Shown here piece after piece: positions 1 through 9,807 of a stretch of 64,000 nucleotides of DNA. The notes beneath the pieces are model-generated. The model did no database searches and had not been told where the DNA came from. It saw only the letters and a list, made by a program, of their open reading frames with translations. Location: contig OZ243926.1 of the NCBI GenBank assembly GCA_965213765.1, positions 372,001 to 436,000 of the forward strand, in the 5' to 3' direction. The stretch comes from JAJDXO01 sp965213765. Its GTDB lineage: Bacteria > Pseudomonadota > Alphaproteobacteria > Rhodospirillales > UBA2165. The number at the start of each line of letters is the position of its first letter. The first letter of the stretch is position 1. The translations under genes and the position numbers were made by a program.

Positions 1-342
1 GAAATATCGGGTGAGACGGAATTCTTCACGTTCGACCGTGCTCTTGACGGCGGGGTCGACGGCGCGGCCATGGACACGGACGGCGGTTACTGGACGGCTC
101 AATATGGCAGCGGACGCCTGCGCCGGACAAGGCCGGACGGATCGGTCGGTATGGAAATCCCCCTCCCCGCCTCGCAGCCGACCATGCCGGCCTTCGGCGG
201 CCCCGGGATGAAAACCCTGTTCGTCACCTCGGCGCGGCAGCAGCTCAACGACGAAGAGCTATCCGCACAGCCCGGCGCGGGCGCGTTGCTCGCCATCGAG
301 ACCGGGTTTACCGGTGCGCCGGTCGGCGAATTCGGGGGCTAG
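1..342 (+). CDS. SMP-30/gluconolactonase/LRE family protein, C-terminal fragment
   Basis: The reading frame is open from the first base of the window, so the gene starts upstream; the last 113 codons are visible and end in TAG at 340-342. The stretch with the motif GAAMDTDGGYWTA, followed by a basic segment and then KTLFVTSAR near the C-terminus, is typical of the last blades of the SMP-30/regucalcin beta-propeller family, whose members are metal-dependent lactonases for sugar lactones or related esters. The substrate cannot be read from this fragment. A strong palindrome begins at the stop codon. The downstream guanine deaminase gene is convergent. Confidence 0.75.
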   Translation, partial: EISGETEFFTFDRALDGGVDGAAMDTDGGYWTAQYGSGRLRRTRPDGSVGMEIPLPASQPTMPAFGGPGMKTLFVTSARQQLNDEELSAQPGAGALLAIETGFTGAPVGEFGG

Positions 343-387
343 AGCAGTTTCCGGCCAAATTGATTCAATTTAGCCGGAAACTGCTCT
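341..387. repeat. Palindromic repeat, copy 1 (possible bidirectional terminator)
   Basis: An almost perfect inverted repeat with 23-base arms (left arm starts agagcagtttccggcc, right arm ends ggaaactgctct), one mismatch and one central base. It sits exactly between two convergent genes, where it could act as a terminator on both strands, although a long T run is missing. A second copy with the same arms lies at 62257-62302, so this is a dispersed element and not a unique hairpin. Confidence 0.85.
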
Positions 388-1693
388 AAGCGCCCCGCTC
401 GTACACTTTTACCCCGTTCGCATAGGTCGCGCGGATCGCCCGGTCGTCGGCCAGCACGATCTGAGCAAACAGCAATTCCTCGAGGGTCTCGGCGCGGCCG
501 GTGCGGTGGGCGATGAGATCGGTAGAGGCCGGGTCGATCACCGTCACATCGGCCTCGTAGCCGGGTGCCAGGCGGCCGATCTTGTCCCCCAGATGCAGCG
601 CCCGGGCGCCGCCGAGGGTCGCCAGGTAAAAGCACTCGAAGGGCGAGATGGCGTCGTTGTGGAACCGCGCGATCTCGTAGGCCGCCTTCATGGTGGCGAA
701 GGGCGACATGGAAGAGCCGCCGCCCACATCGGTGCCGAGCGCCACAGGGATGCCCGCCCCCTTCAGCTTGCGGAACTCAAAGAGGCCGCTCCCCAGGAAC
801 AGGTTGGATGTCGGGCAGTGAACAACGGTGGTGCCGGTCTCCGCGGCCCGCGCCGTCTCGGCGTCGGAGAAATGAATGCCGTGACCGAAGAGCGCCCGCT
901 CGCCCAACAGGCCGAACCGGTCATAGACGTCCAAATAAGAGTCGGCCTCGGGGAACAGCTGTTCCACCCACTCGATCTCGCGGACGTCTTCCGACACATG
1001 GGACTGGACATAAACGCCCTCGTGCTCGGCAAACAGCGACCCCGCCGCCTCCAGCTGTTCCGGCGACGATGTCGGCGCAAAACGGGGCGTGATGCCGTAG
1101 AGGCTCCGCCCCACCCCATGCCACTTCTCGATCAGCGCCTTGGAGTGGTCGTAGGCCTCCTGCGGGGTATCCAGCAGTTCGTCCGGCGCATGCCGGTCCA
1201 TCAGCACCTTACCGGCGACGGTCCTGACGCCCCGGCGGGCGGCTTCCTCAAAGCAGGCGTCCACCGACTGCGGATGCGTGGTGCAATAGACCGCGGAAGC
1301 CGTAAATCCGTTGCGCAGCAGTTCATCGAAAAACAGCTTGGCGGCGGCGGCGGCCACGTCGTGATCGGCGAACTTGGATTCTTCGGGGAACGTGTAGCTG
1401 TTGAGCCAATCGATGAGCTTGCCGCCGTAGGACGCGATCACCCCCAACTGGGGATAGTGGACATGGGCGTCGATGAATCCCGGCGTGATCAGGTGATCCG
1501 GGTAATGGTCCGTCGGAGTATCGGCTGGTATCTGGCCGCCATCGGTCACCGAAGCGACAACGCCGCCCTCGATCAGGACGGCGCCGTCTTCGAAAAACGT
1601 ATAAGCGGCGTCTCCCGCGGTCTCGGGATCGTCGTCGAAGCTCAGCACCCGGCCCCGGATGGCCAGCGCCGGCACTTTACCGCCTGTGGTCAT
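386..1693 (-). CDS. guaD: Guanine deaminase
   Basis: A 435-residue amidohydrolase-superfamily enzyme expected to deaminate guanine to xanthine in the cytoplasm. The metal-site motifs are visible: PGFIDAHVHYPQ (His77, His79), QSHVSE (His232), GHGIHFSD (His271, His274) and GTDVGGG (Asp322). The HVHYPQ signature with GTDVGGGSSMS distinguishes guanine deaminases from cytosine and hydroxydechloro relatives, and the length is normal. The ATG at 1693 has only a weak ribosome site. It is the last gene downstream of a BMP-type nucleoside transporter on the same strand, which supports a role in salvage or breakdown of imported purines. Confidence 0.93.
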   Translation of the reverse strand: MTTGGKVPALAIRGRVLSFDDDPETAGDAAYTFFEDGAVLIEGGVVASVTDGGQIPADTPTDHYPDHLITPGFIDAHVHYPQLGVIASYGGKLIDWLNSYTFPEESKFADHDVAAAAAKLFFDELLRNGFTASAVYCTTHPQSVDACFEEAARRGVRTVAGKVLMDRHAPDELLDTPQEAYDHSKALIEKWHGVGRSLYGITPRFAPTSSPEQLEAAGSLFAEHEGVYVQSHVSEDVREIEWVEQLFPEADSYLDVYDRFGLLGERALFGHGIHFSDAETARAAETGTTVVHCPTSNLFLGSGLFEFRKLKGAGIPVALGTDVGGGSSMSPFATMKAAYEIARFHNDAISPFECFYLATLGGARALHLGDKIGRLAPGYEADVTVIDPASTDLIAHRTGRAETLEELLFAQIVLADDRAIRATYANGVKVYERGA

Positions 1694-1762
1694 GATCGTT
1701 ATTCAGAGAAGGCGAACGGCCGGCCCCGGGGTCAATCCGGAACCGGCCGCATCCTGCAATGC

Positions 1763-2848
1763 CTATTGCGGGATCTTACCTTCTACGCCTTCCACATAGA
1801 AGTTCATGCCGAGCATGGTCTTATCGTCCACGACCTCACCGGCCTTGACGATGATCTTACCCGACTGATCCTTGATCGGACCAGCGAAGGGATGGATGCT
1901 GCCGTCGGTGATGCCCTTCCGGGCCTTCTCGGCCATCGCCACCACGTCCGCCGGGATGGCGGGGTTGTAGTCGGCGAGCTTCACCATGCCGGACTTGAAC
2001 CCGCCCCAGACGTCGCCCGATTTCCAGGTGCCGTCGATAACCGCCTTGGTGCGCTCGACGTAGTACGGCGCCCAATCATCGATGATCGCGGTCAGGTGGG
2101 CCTTGGGCCCGAAGTTCTTCATGTCGGAGGCCTGTCCCACGGCCCAGATGCCCCGGCCTTCCGCCGCCTGCACCGGCGCCGGCGAATCCGTGTGCTGCAG
2201 CATCACGTCGGCACCCTGGTCGATGAGCGCCTTCGCGGCATCCGCTTCCTTGCCCGGATCGAACCAGGACGAGACCCAGACCACCTTCACGGTCACCTTG
2301 GGATTGACCGAACGGGCGGCGATGGCGACGGCGTTGATGCCCCGGATCACTTCGGGGATCGGGAACGACGCCACATAGCCGAGGACATTGGATTTGGTCA
2401 TCTTGCCGGCGATCAGGCCGACCACGTGCCGGCCTTCATAGAATCTGGCCGAGTAGGTCGCGACGTTGTCGGCCCGCTTGAAGCCGGTGGCGTGCTCGAA
2501 CTTGACCTTCGGGAACCGCTTGGCGACGCGGATGGTCGGGTTCATATAGCCGAACGACGTGGTGAAGATGAGACCGTGACCGCTCGAGGCCAGCCGGGTA
2601 ATGACCCGCGTGGCGTCGGCGCCTTCCGGCACGCTCTCGACGAACGAGGTCTTCACCTTGTCGCCCAGCGCCTTCTCGACGGCGATACGGCCCCGATTGT
2701 GCTCGTAGGTCCAGCCGTGGTCGCCCACCGGGCCCACATAGACGAAGCCGACCTTCAGCGGGTCGGCGGCCTGCGCGAGGCCGGTCGCGGCGAGCATGAC
2801 GCCCGCGGCTAAGCCGGAGAGCAGGCCCAATTTCTTACCTAGTTTCAT
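1763..2848 (-). CDS. BMP-family ABC transporter substrate-binding protein (nucleoside/purine type)
   Basis: A 361-residue periplasmic binding protein. Residues 1-27 form a signal peptide ending LAQA-AD; the mature protein begins PLKVGFVYVGPVGDHGWTYE, the usual start of BMP/PnrA-type proteins that bind purine nucleosides. The ATG at 2848 is preceded by a good AAGGAG site. It follows the two permease genes and the ATPase gene in one minus-strand operon and precedes guanine deaminase, so a purine or nucleoside ligand is likely. No lipobox is seen, so it is probably soluble in the periplasm. Confidence 0.93.
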   Translation of the reverse strand: MKLGKKLGLLSGLAAGVMLAATGLAQAADPLKVGFVYVGPVGDHGWTYEHNRGRIAVEKALGDKVKTSFVESVPEGADATRVITRLASSGHGLIFTTSFGYMNPTIRVAKRFPKVKFEHATGFKRADNVATYSARFYEGRHVVGLIAGKMTKSNVLGYVASFPIPEVIRGINAVAIAARSVNPKVTVKVVWVSSWFDPGKEADAAKALIDQGADVMLQHTDSPAPVQAAEGRGIWAVGQASDMKNFGPKAHLTAIIDDWAPYYVERTKAVIDGTWKSGDVWGGFKSGMVKLADYNPAIPADVVAMAEKARKGITDGSIHPFAGPIKDQSGKIIVKAGEVVDDKTMLGMNFYVEGVEGKIPQ

Positions 2849-2875
2849 TTGCGTATTCTCCTTTTCGATTGAGAT

Positions 2876-3811
2876 TTAACCGGTTGCGTGGAAACTCTTG
2901 CCGAGACAGGCAGGAGCGTTGAGGCGGACCAGGGCGCTGTCCCGGGAAATAATCACCAGGACGACGATGGTCGCGAGATAGGGCGCCATTGCGAGGACCT
3001 GCGGCGGAATCTCGATCCCGAGGCCCTGAGCGTGAAGCTGCATGATGGTGAGGCCGCCGAACAGATAGGCGCCGACGAATACCCGGGCCGGACGCCAGGA
3101 CGCGAACACCACCAGCGCCAGCGCGATCCAGCCCCGCCCGGCGGTCATGTTCTCGACCCATAGCGGCGTATGGACCAGCGAAAGATAGGCGCCGCCGAGC
3201 CCGGCCATGGCGCCGCCGAACAGGACGGCCAGCAGACGCACCAGATTGACCGGATAGCCGATGGAATGGGCCGCGTTATGGTTTTCGCCGACGGCGCGGA
3301 GCACCATGCCCGCACGGCTCTTGTTGAGGAACCAGCCGACGGCGATCACCGAGACCACCGAGAAGTAGACCAGAACGTCGTGCCCCAGCAGCAGGGTGCC
3401 GATCAACGGGCCAATCACCGGGATCTGCTCCAGGAGAGGAAATTCCAGGTGGGGCAGGCCGGCGAAGGTCTTGCCGACCATCCCGTGGCCCATCAGCGCG
3501 CTCAAGCCCAACCCGAACAAGGTCAGGGCAAGGCCGGTGGCGACCTGGTTGGAAAGCAGATAGAGGGTGAGGACGCCGAAGATCAGCGCCATGGCCGCCC
3601 CGGCGACGGCACCGGTCAAAACCGCGAGGATCCCGCTGCCGGTGGTGACACCCGCGGCGAAAGCCGAGACGGCACCGACGATCATCATCCCCTCGACACC
3701 GAGATTGAGGACGCCCGACTTCTCGACCACCAGTTCGCCGATGCCGGCGAAGACGAACGGCGTCGACGAGGTCACCACGGTCAACAGGAAGGGAATGAAC
3801 CATTCAGGCAT
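2876..3811 (-). CDS. ABC transporter permease (BMP/nucleoside type), second subunit
   Basis: A 311-residue inner-membrane permease beginning MPEWFIPFLLTVV, with the family motifs VVEKSGVLNLGVEGMM and, late in the protein, ENMTAGRGWIALALVVFA. A longer open frame runs upstream inside the preceding gene, but the ATG at 3811 is the sensible start: its A is shared with the stop codon of the upstream permease (TGATG), a sign of translational coupling. It would pair with the product of 3811-4920 to form the channel of the nucleoside importer. Confidence 0.92.
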   Translation of the reverse strand: MPEWFIPFLLTVVTSSTPFVFAGIGELVVEKSGVLNLGVEGMMIVGAVSAFAAGVTTGSGILAVLTGAVAGAAMALIFGVLTLYLLSNQVATGLALTLFGLGLSALMGHGMVGKTFAGLPHLEFPLLEQIPVIGPLIGTLLLGHDVLVYFSVVSVIAVGWFLNKSRAGMVLRAVGENHNAAHSIGYPVNLVRLLAVLFGGAMAGLGGAYLSLVHTPLWVENMTAGRGWIALALVVFASWRPARVFVGAYLFGGLTIMQLHAQGLGIEIPPQVLAMAPYLATIVVLVIISRDSALVRLNAPACLGKSFHATG

Positions 3812-4891
3812 CAACTTCCCCCTTCCGCCGCGCTGACCGTCTTCGGGATGCCGAATTTCACCCGGTACTTGATCAGCACATCGGCGGCCAACAGGAAGAA
3901 CAGCAGCATGCCCTGGAAGACGCCCGTGACCGCATTGGGCAGGTTCATCTCGATCTGGGCGTTTTCGCCGCCGAGATAGGTCAGCGCCATGAGGAGCCCG
4001 GCGAACAGCACGCCGACCGGATGCAGCCGCCCGAGGAAGGCGACGATAATGGCGGTGAAGCCGTAGCCCGGCGAAATGACCGGCACGATCTGCTGGATCG
4101 GGCCCGAAACCTCGATCATCCCCGCAAGCCCCGCGGCGCCGCCGCTCATCATCAGCGTCACCCAGATAATCTTCTTTTCCTTGAATCCTGCGAAGCTTGC
4201 CGCCATGGGCGCCATACCGGTCACCCTGATCTGGAACCCGATGATGTGCCGCGCGATCAGTATCCAGCCGGTGGCGACCGCCGCCAGCGCAAACAGCCAG
4301 CCGACGTGCATCCGTGTGGTTTCGATCATCACCGGCAGGATGCCGGCATCCGGGAACAGACGGGACTCGGGAAAGTTCTGGCCCTCCGGGTCCTTCCACG
4401 GACCGTGGATCAGGTAGCTCAGCAGCAGGAGCGCCACATAGACCAGCATCAGGCTGGTGAGGATTTCATTGGTATTGTAGCGGGTCTTCAGAAATGCCGG
4501 GATCGCCGCCCAGGCCATCCCGCCCAGAATACCGGCGACCGCCATGGCCGGGAGCAGGAACAGGCTCTCGCTCTCGAAGAACAGCAGCGCCATGCCGCCG
4601 CCAGCCAGCGCGCCGACGGTCAACTGCCCCTCGGCGCCGATATTCCACACATTGGCCTGAAAGCCGAAGGACAAGCCGACGGCGATGAGCACCAGCGGGG
4701 TGCCCTTGACGAACAACTCGGCGAACCCGTCGAGGGTGGAAATGGGAGCGACGAAGAATGACAGGATGGCCTCGACCGGATTGACGCCGAGGATGGCGAA
4801 CAGGAACACGCCGGCGATCAGGGTGAGAACGACGGCGATGAACGGCGAGGCATAGACCATCGCACGGGAAATCTCACCCCGGTTTTCCAGT

Positions 4892-4920
<29 letters not shown>
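3811..4920 (-). CDS. ABC transporter permease (BMP/nucleoside type), first subunit
   Basis: A 369-residue membrane protein with about eight to ten hydrophobic segments and the permease motif FQANVWNIGAEGQLTVGALAGG. It is the partner of the following permease in YufP/YufQ-type nucleoside importers. The given ATG overlaps the upstream ATPase gene by 29 bases; an internal ATG (codon 7, at 4902) would reduce the overlap to 11 bases and may be the true start. The stop codon overlaps the next start. Confidence 0.92.
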
Positions 4921-6441
<1,521 letters not shown>

Positions 6442-6445
<4 letters not shown>

Positions 6446-6870
6446 GACGCAGCCGCCTTCGCTGCTTGGCTTTTCACGTCTTCAATGGCCGGCCGCACCG
6501 GGACCGCCGGCATCGGCGGCGGCTCACCAATCGCTTTGGACCTGAAGATGGCCGGGACCATGTTTGGCGCGTCTTCCAGAATGTGAACGTTCAGCTCCGG
6601 TGGGACATCCCGGCTCCCCGGTATTTTGCAGGTCGACGGCCCGTGGGTTTCGGGATGCCCCTCATCGTCCCAGACAAGTTACTCCGGCGTCAACCATCCC
6701 ATGCCCCGGACGAAGGCGCCCTCGATCCGGCCCATATGGACGGCCGGGTTCAGGGATTGCCCATATCCCGCGGGATATGGGCCTTCAGCAACCGGGATTC
6801 GCCGGTCAACCTGCCGATCACGACCTCGGCAACGCAGACCACGTAGGCTAACGAAACGGAACGGGCAGCC
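6442..6870 (-). pseudogene. Remnant of xanthine dehydrogenase molybdopterin-binding subunit (xdhB), C-terminal part
   Basis: No intact gene is present, but the minus strand carries clear pieces of XdhB in order: YVVCVAEVVIGRLTGE and KAHIPRDMGNP in one frame, then after a frameshift near 6753 SLNPAVHMGRIEGAFVRGMG and WLTPE, an in-frame TAA at 6679-6681, LVWDDEGH, GPSTCKIPGSRDVP and PAIFRSKAIGEPP. The family continues with a longer C-terminus; here it jumps to an unrelated tail (VKSQAAKAAAS) whose TGA overlaps the ATPase start. At least one frameshift, one nonsense codon and a terminal deletion make it non-functional. It would have acted right after guanine deaminase in purine breakdown. Confidence 0.82.
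6759..6782. repeat. 24-bp perfect palindrome inside the xdhB remnant
   Basis: The half-site gcccatatcccg is followed directly by its exact reverse complement with no spacer. It lies within the remnant, next to the frameshift. It may be a by-product of the decay or a protein-binding palindrome; nothing else in the sequence supports a function. Confidence 0.6.
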
Positions 6871-6942
6871 GGTCATGTTCTCGACCCGCGGCGGCGTGGA
6901 CCGGCGACGGATATGCGCCGCCGGGAGGGTGGAGCGGCGGTC

Positions 6943-7443
6943 TCAGAACAGGCGTTTCCTTTCTCCGTGCCGCCAGGCCCGCGGGTCGTAGGCGATGGCG
7001 CAGCCCCACATCCCCCGCCGCTCCAGGCGCGCTTCTCTCTCGACGCGCTTGTAGCGATCGCCGTAGGCGGCGATCGCATGACCGTTACGGACCAGCCATT
7101 CCCCGACATCCCTGCCGTCGCAGGTAACGATGCCGACCGCACGGTCGTATTTGTCGACGTTCACAACCGCGACATGGACGTGTTTGCCGCCGACTTCCTC
7201 GATCAGGGCGCTCTTGATGCGCTTGCCCTGATTGAACCAGTAGCCCCCTCGGTGCATTGCCCGCTGGTCGTATTCCGGCGCGTCGAGGGCGGCCAGCCGG
7301 ATTTCGTAGCCGGAGACCCGCAACCCGTCGCCGTCGGTGACACAGGCCTTGCCCGTAATCGTGCGCGCCGGCCGCCTTTTCCGCCCGCGCCTGAGAAGCA
7401 GATAGACGACGCCCGCAACTGCGAAGAGAGCGATTAATTCCAT
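6943..7443 (-). CDS. Membrane-anchored thermonuclease (SNase-like) family protein
   Basis: A 166-residue protein with one N-terminal hydrophobic helix (about residues 2-17, LIALFAVAGVVYLLL) followed by basic residues, which would hold the rest near the membrane. Residues 30-150 form a staphylococcal-nuclease-like fold: TDGDGLRVSG, IRLAALDAPEYDQ and YDRAVGIVTCDGRDVGEWLV correspond to the segments carrying the catalytic Arg/Glu/Arg in active enzymes. The loop is DGDG where nucleases usually have DGDT or DGDS. Nuclease activity is probable but not certain. It stands alone on the minus strand. Confidence 0.85.
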   Translation of the reverse strand: MELIALFAVAGVVYLLLRRGRKRRPARTITGKACVTDGDGLRVSGYEIRLAALDAPEYDQRAMHRGGYWFNQGKRIKSALIEEVGGKHVHVAVVNVDKYDRAVGIVTCDGRDVGEWLVRNGHAIAAYGDRYKRVEREARLERRGMWGCAIAYDPRAWRHGERKRLF

Positions 7444-7673
7444 GGCGGCAGGAGCCTAATCCCGTTCCTGCGCCCGATCCAGTGGAGGACGACGGTCGGC
7501 CGGTCAGCGCTGCTCGGGCACAAAGGGAAGCGGCTGCCGTGAGCGGGCACGCCGCCGGCGAACTGCCATGGTTCGGTCTGGAATCCCGGATTTCCGGCCT
7601 TCAAACGGCTTCTCTCGTTCAGCTCGTCCCCGATTGCCGGGTCGATCGGCTCGCGCGGATCAAATCCGCCCAT
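7434..7673 (-). CDS. Possible small protein of unknown function
   Basis: A 79-codon frame starting ATG GGC GGA and ending TAA just inside the start of the thermonuclease gene. It fills the gap between the DUF3237 gene and the nuclease gene and has moderately GC-rich third positions, but no domain or ribosome site is recognised. It begins MGGFDPREPIDPAIGDEL. It may be real or chance; nothing else is visible in this 294-base gap. Confidence 0.22.
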   Translation of the reverse strand: MGGFDPREPIDPAIGDELNERSRLKAGNPGFQTEPWQFAGGVPAHGSRFPLCPSSADRPTVVLHWIGRRNGIRLLPPWN

Positions 7674-7737
7674 GACGCGCCGTCCGGCGCCTGCCGGCCG
7701 GGCAAGGCGGACCCTGAAATACCGCTTAGTCGAGCCC

Positions 7738-8205
7738 CTACTCCACCACGTAGAGGCGCATTTTGACCGCGTCGGCCAGCCGCGCGCCGGTGCCGACGAA
7801 CAGCATGTCGTTGACCCAGGCGTAGCGCCCGTCGCCGGTCTCGAGCCGCGCGTGCGTGCGCATGTAATAGTCCGCCGGCTCGACCTCCTCTCCCGCCGCG
7901 ATGGCCCGGATGACCTCGGGCGGTCCGTGACGGAAGCCGTAATTGATGATCTCGATGAGTGCCCCGTCATCGGTCTCCATGGCGTAGCGGGTATCGAGTT
8001 CCGCCGTGCCGCCCTCGAAGATGGTCTGCCAGTCGGCGCCGAGATTGAGGATGGTCCCTTTGATGCCGGGCCCGTCGACCGTGCCGCCGATGATGGGGAT
8101 GATGCGCCGCTTGCCGGCCCGCCCCTGCCCCATCTCCCGGATGGGGCCCAACGCCACCGAGAGATCGCAAAAATGCCGGAGCGTTGGAGCGCGAAGGTCC
8201 ATCAT
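7738..8205 (-). CDS. DUF3237 (UPF0311) family protein
   Basis: A 155-residue protein of the DUF3237/UPF0311 beta-barrel family, recognised by GGTVDGPGIKGTILNLGADW and by the C-terminal run YYMRTHARLETGDGRYAWVN. The family has no firmly established reaction but is often found near genes for aromatic or hydroxy-acid catabolism. The first ATG overlaps the stop codon of the dioxygenase gene (ATGATG containing TGA), so the two are probably translated together. That context suggests an accessory role in ring-cleavage metabolism, which is an inference. Confidence 0.88.
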   Translation of the reverse strand: MMDLRAPTLRHFCDLSVALGPIREMGQGRAGKRRIIPIIGGTVDGPGIKGTILNLGADWQTIFEGGTAELDTRYAMETDDGALIEIINYGFRHGPPEVIRAIAAGEEVEPADYYMRTHARLETGDGRYAWVNDMLFVGTGARLADAVKMRLYVVE

Positions 8206-9458
8206 TCGTCGGCCCCGGCGTTGGAGTAGTGCACAGCGACGTTCCGGGACTTCATGAACTCCTCGATGGTCTCGCCCCGGAACTGGGCGTAGACGTCCGG
8301 GTTGGACATGCCGAGGACCACCGCCAATTTCTCGATGACGAAAAATATGACCCCGTAATGGATCAGGCCGATGAAATCCCTGGCCTCCAGCAGGTCCCGC
8401 TCCTCCCGGGTGATGCCGAACTCCTCACAGAGCGCATCCCGGTCCTCCATGAACCGCCGGCGATGTTCCGGCTCGGTCAGCCGGTGGAGGAAGCCGTTCA
8501 GCCGGAACGCCCTATGGCTCCAGTCGAGGGTAAAGGGATAGGTGCCGTCCAGTCCGCCGATGCCGTCCAGCTGATGAGCCACCTTCGCCCGGTGCTCTTC
8601 GATCACCCGGGGTTCGGTCTCCGACAGGTTTTCGTAGATCACCGTCGCGATGGTGGTCATGGACGGCAGCGTCAGATCCCGGTGGACCCGCTTGACGTTG
8701 GCCGACAGCGCGCCCCGCATGATCAGCCACATGATAACCTCTGCGCCCTCGAACCCGCCCCGCCTGGCGTATTCGGCGTGGGTGATTTCGGTGAGCGCCC
8801 GTGGGTCATTCTCCAGCAGGTCGAGAAACCGGTTGTCCCAATCCAGATCGTTGTAGCCGGCCCGCTCGCCGTGCACCTGGTGGGACAGACCGCCGGTCGC
8901 GGCGATCACCACCTTCAAATCTTCGGGGTAGCTCTCGACGGCGCGCCTCAGCGCTTGGCCCAACCGGTAGCAGCGGTTGGCGGTCGGCACGGGGTATTGC
9001 AGGACGCCGACCTGAAACGGGATGACCGCCTCGTTCCACGCCTTGCCCCGGTCGGTCATCATGGAGAGCGGCGAAAACAGCCCGTGGTCCACCGGCCGCT
9101 TTTGAAAGAACGAGATGTCGAACTCGTCGGCGAAAAGGGAGTGGCCGATGTGGCTCGCGAGTTCCGCATGTCCCTTCACCGGCGGGTACTCCCGCCGCCC
9201 GCCGCCCTCGTCCGCGGTCACGTATTCCGTGTCGACCCCCATGACGAAGGGTGAATAGTGATCCATGAAGAACGACGTGACGTGATCGTTGTAGATGTGA
9301 AAGATCACGTCCGGTTTGTTGTCGATCAGCCACTGCCGGACCGGATCGAACACCTGGAACACCGCCGCCCAGGCCGGATCGTCCGGCGAGGCGTTGTCCT
9401 TGGCATAACCGATGGTCGGGGTGTGGGATGCGCCGATTCCGGCGATGATGCGCGCCAT
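8202..9458 (-). CDS. Gallate / protocatechuate 4,5-type extradiol dioxygenase (fused LigB-LigA form)
   Basis: A 418-residue class III extradiol dioxygenase predicted to open the ring of gallate or a close trihydroxy/dihydroxybenzoate. The N-terminal LigB-like catalytic domain (about 1-290) has GIGASHTPTIGYA, YNDHVTSFFMDHYSPF and GGLSHQVHGERAGYN, which supply the Fe(II) His ligands and catalytic His. The C-terminal part (about 320-410) is LigA-like, with DFIGLIHYGV. The fused arrangement and length match gallate dioxygenases (DesB/GalA). I start at the ATG that gives MARIIAGIGASHTP; a further ATG lies ten codons upstream. No other gallate pathway genes are nearby. Confidence 0.88.
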   Translation of the reverse strand: MARIIAGIGASHTPTIGYAKDNASPDDPAWAAVFQVFDPVRQWLIDNKPDVIFHIYNDHVTSFFMDHYSPFVMGVDTEYVTADEGGGRREYPPVKGHAELASHIGHSLFADEFDISFFQKRPVDHGLFSPLSMMTDRGKAWNEAVIPFQVGVLQYPVPTANRCYRLGQALRRAVESYPEDLKVVIAATGGLSHQVHGERAGYNDLDWDNRFLDLLENDPRALTEITHAEYARRGGFEGAEVIMWLIMRGALSANVKRVHRDLTLPSMTTIATVIYENLSETEPRVIEEHRAKVAHQLDGIGGLDGTYPFTLDWSHRAFRLNGFLHRLTEPEHRRRFMEDRDALCEEFGITREERDLLEARDFIGLIHYGVIFFVIEKLAVVLGMSNPDVYAQFRGETIEEFMKSRNVAVHYSNAGADE

Positions 9459-9488
9459 ATCACTGGTCCTCACTTGGGAATTGGCCAT

Positions 9489-9807
9489 GGGGCCTAGCCG
9501 TGGAATTGGCCGTGGAATTGGCCAAGGGACTTGACGTGAGTTTCCAATGCGGCGGCGTACGCCGCAACAACGCAGATCAGGTTGTCCGATGTTGGGGACC
9601 AGCCCGATGCGGCGTCCTTCTCGGGCGCGGTATCATCGGCGCGGCCGATATCGCCTGAATTGCCGGCCGCCAAATCGGGATGGGCGGGGACGGGTTTCGG
9701 CTTGTTGCGTTTCACCGCGGGCATGACCTATCATCGCGCCACGATCGGCCGGCGGACGCCGCCGCGACACTGGCGGTAGAGCAGGCGGCCACGGGAGAAA
9801 CCGCACC
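9489..9807. other. Intergenic stretch between divergent genes, with a doubtful 76-codon frame
   Basis: This lies between the dioxygenase gene and the plus-strand ABC binding protein. A minus-strand frame (9494-9724, 76 codons, MPAVKRNKPKPVPAHPD) is possible but has no recognised domain, and its end consists of a near-perfect repeat (tggaattggcc in tandem around 9500-9525). Divergent promoters are expected here, but I cannot place them with confidence. Confidence 0.35.

Noticed and set aside
506..2812. A 768-codon plus-strand frame opposite guaD and the BMP gene
   Set aside because: It is the mirror of two well-recognised minus-strand genes and its translation is low-complexity; an effect of high GC content.
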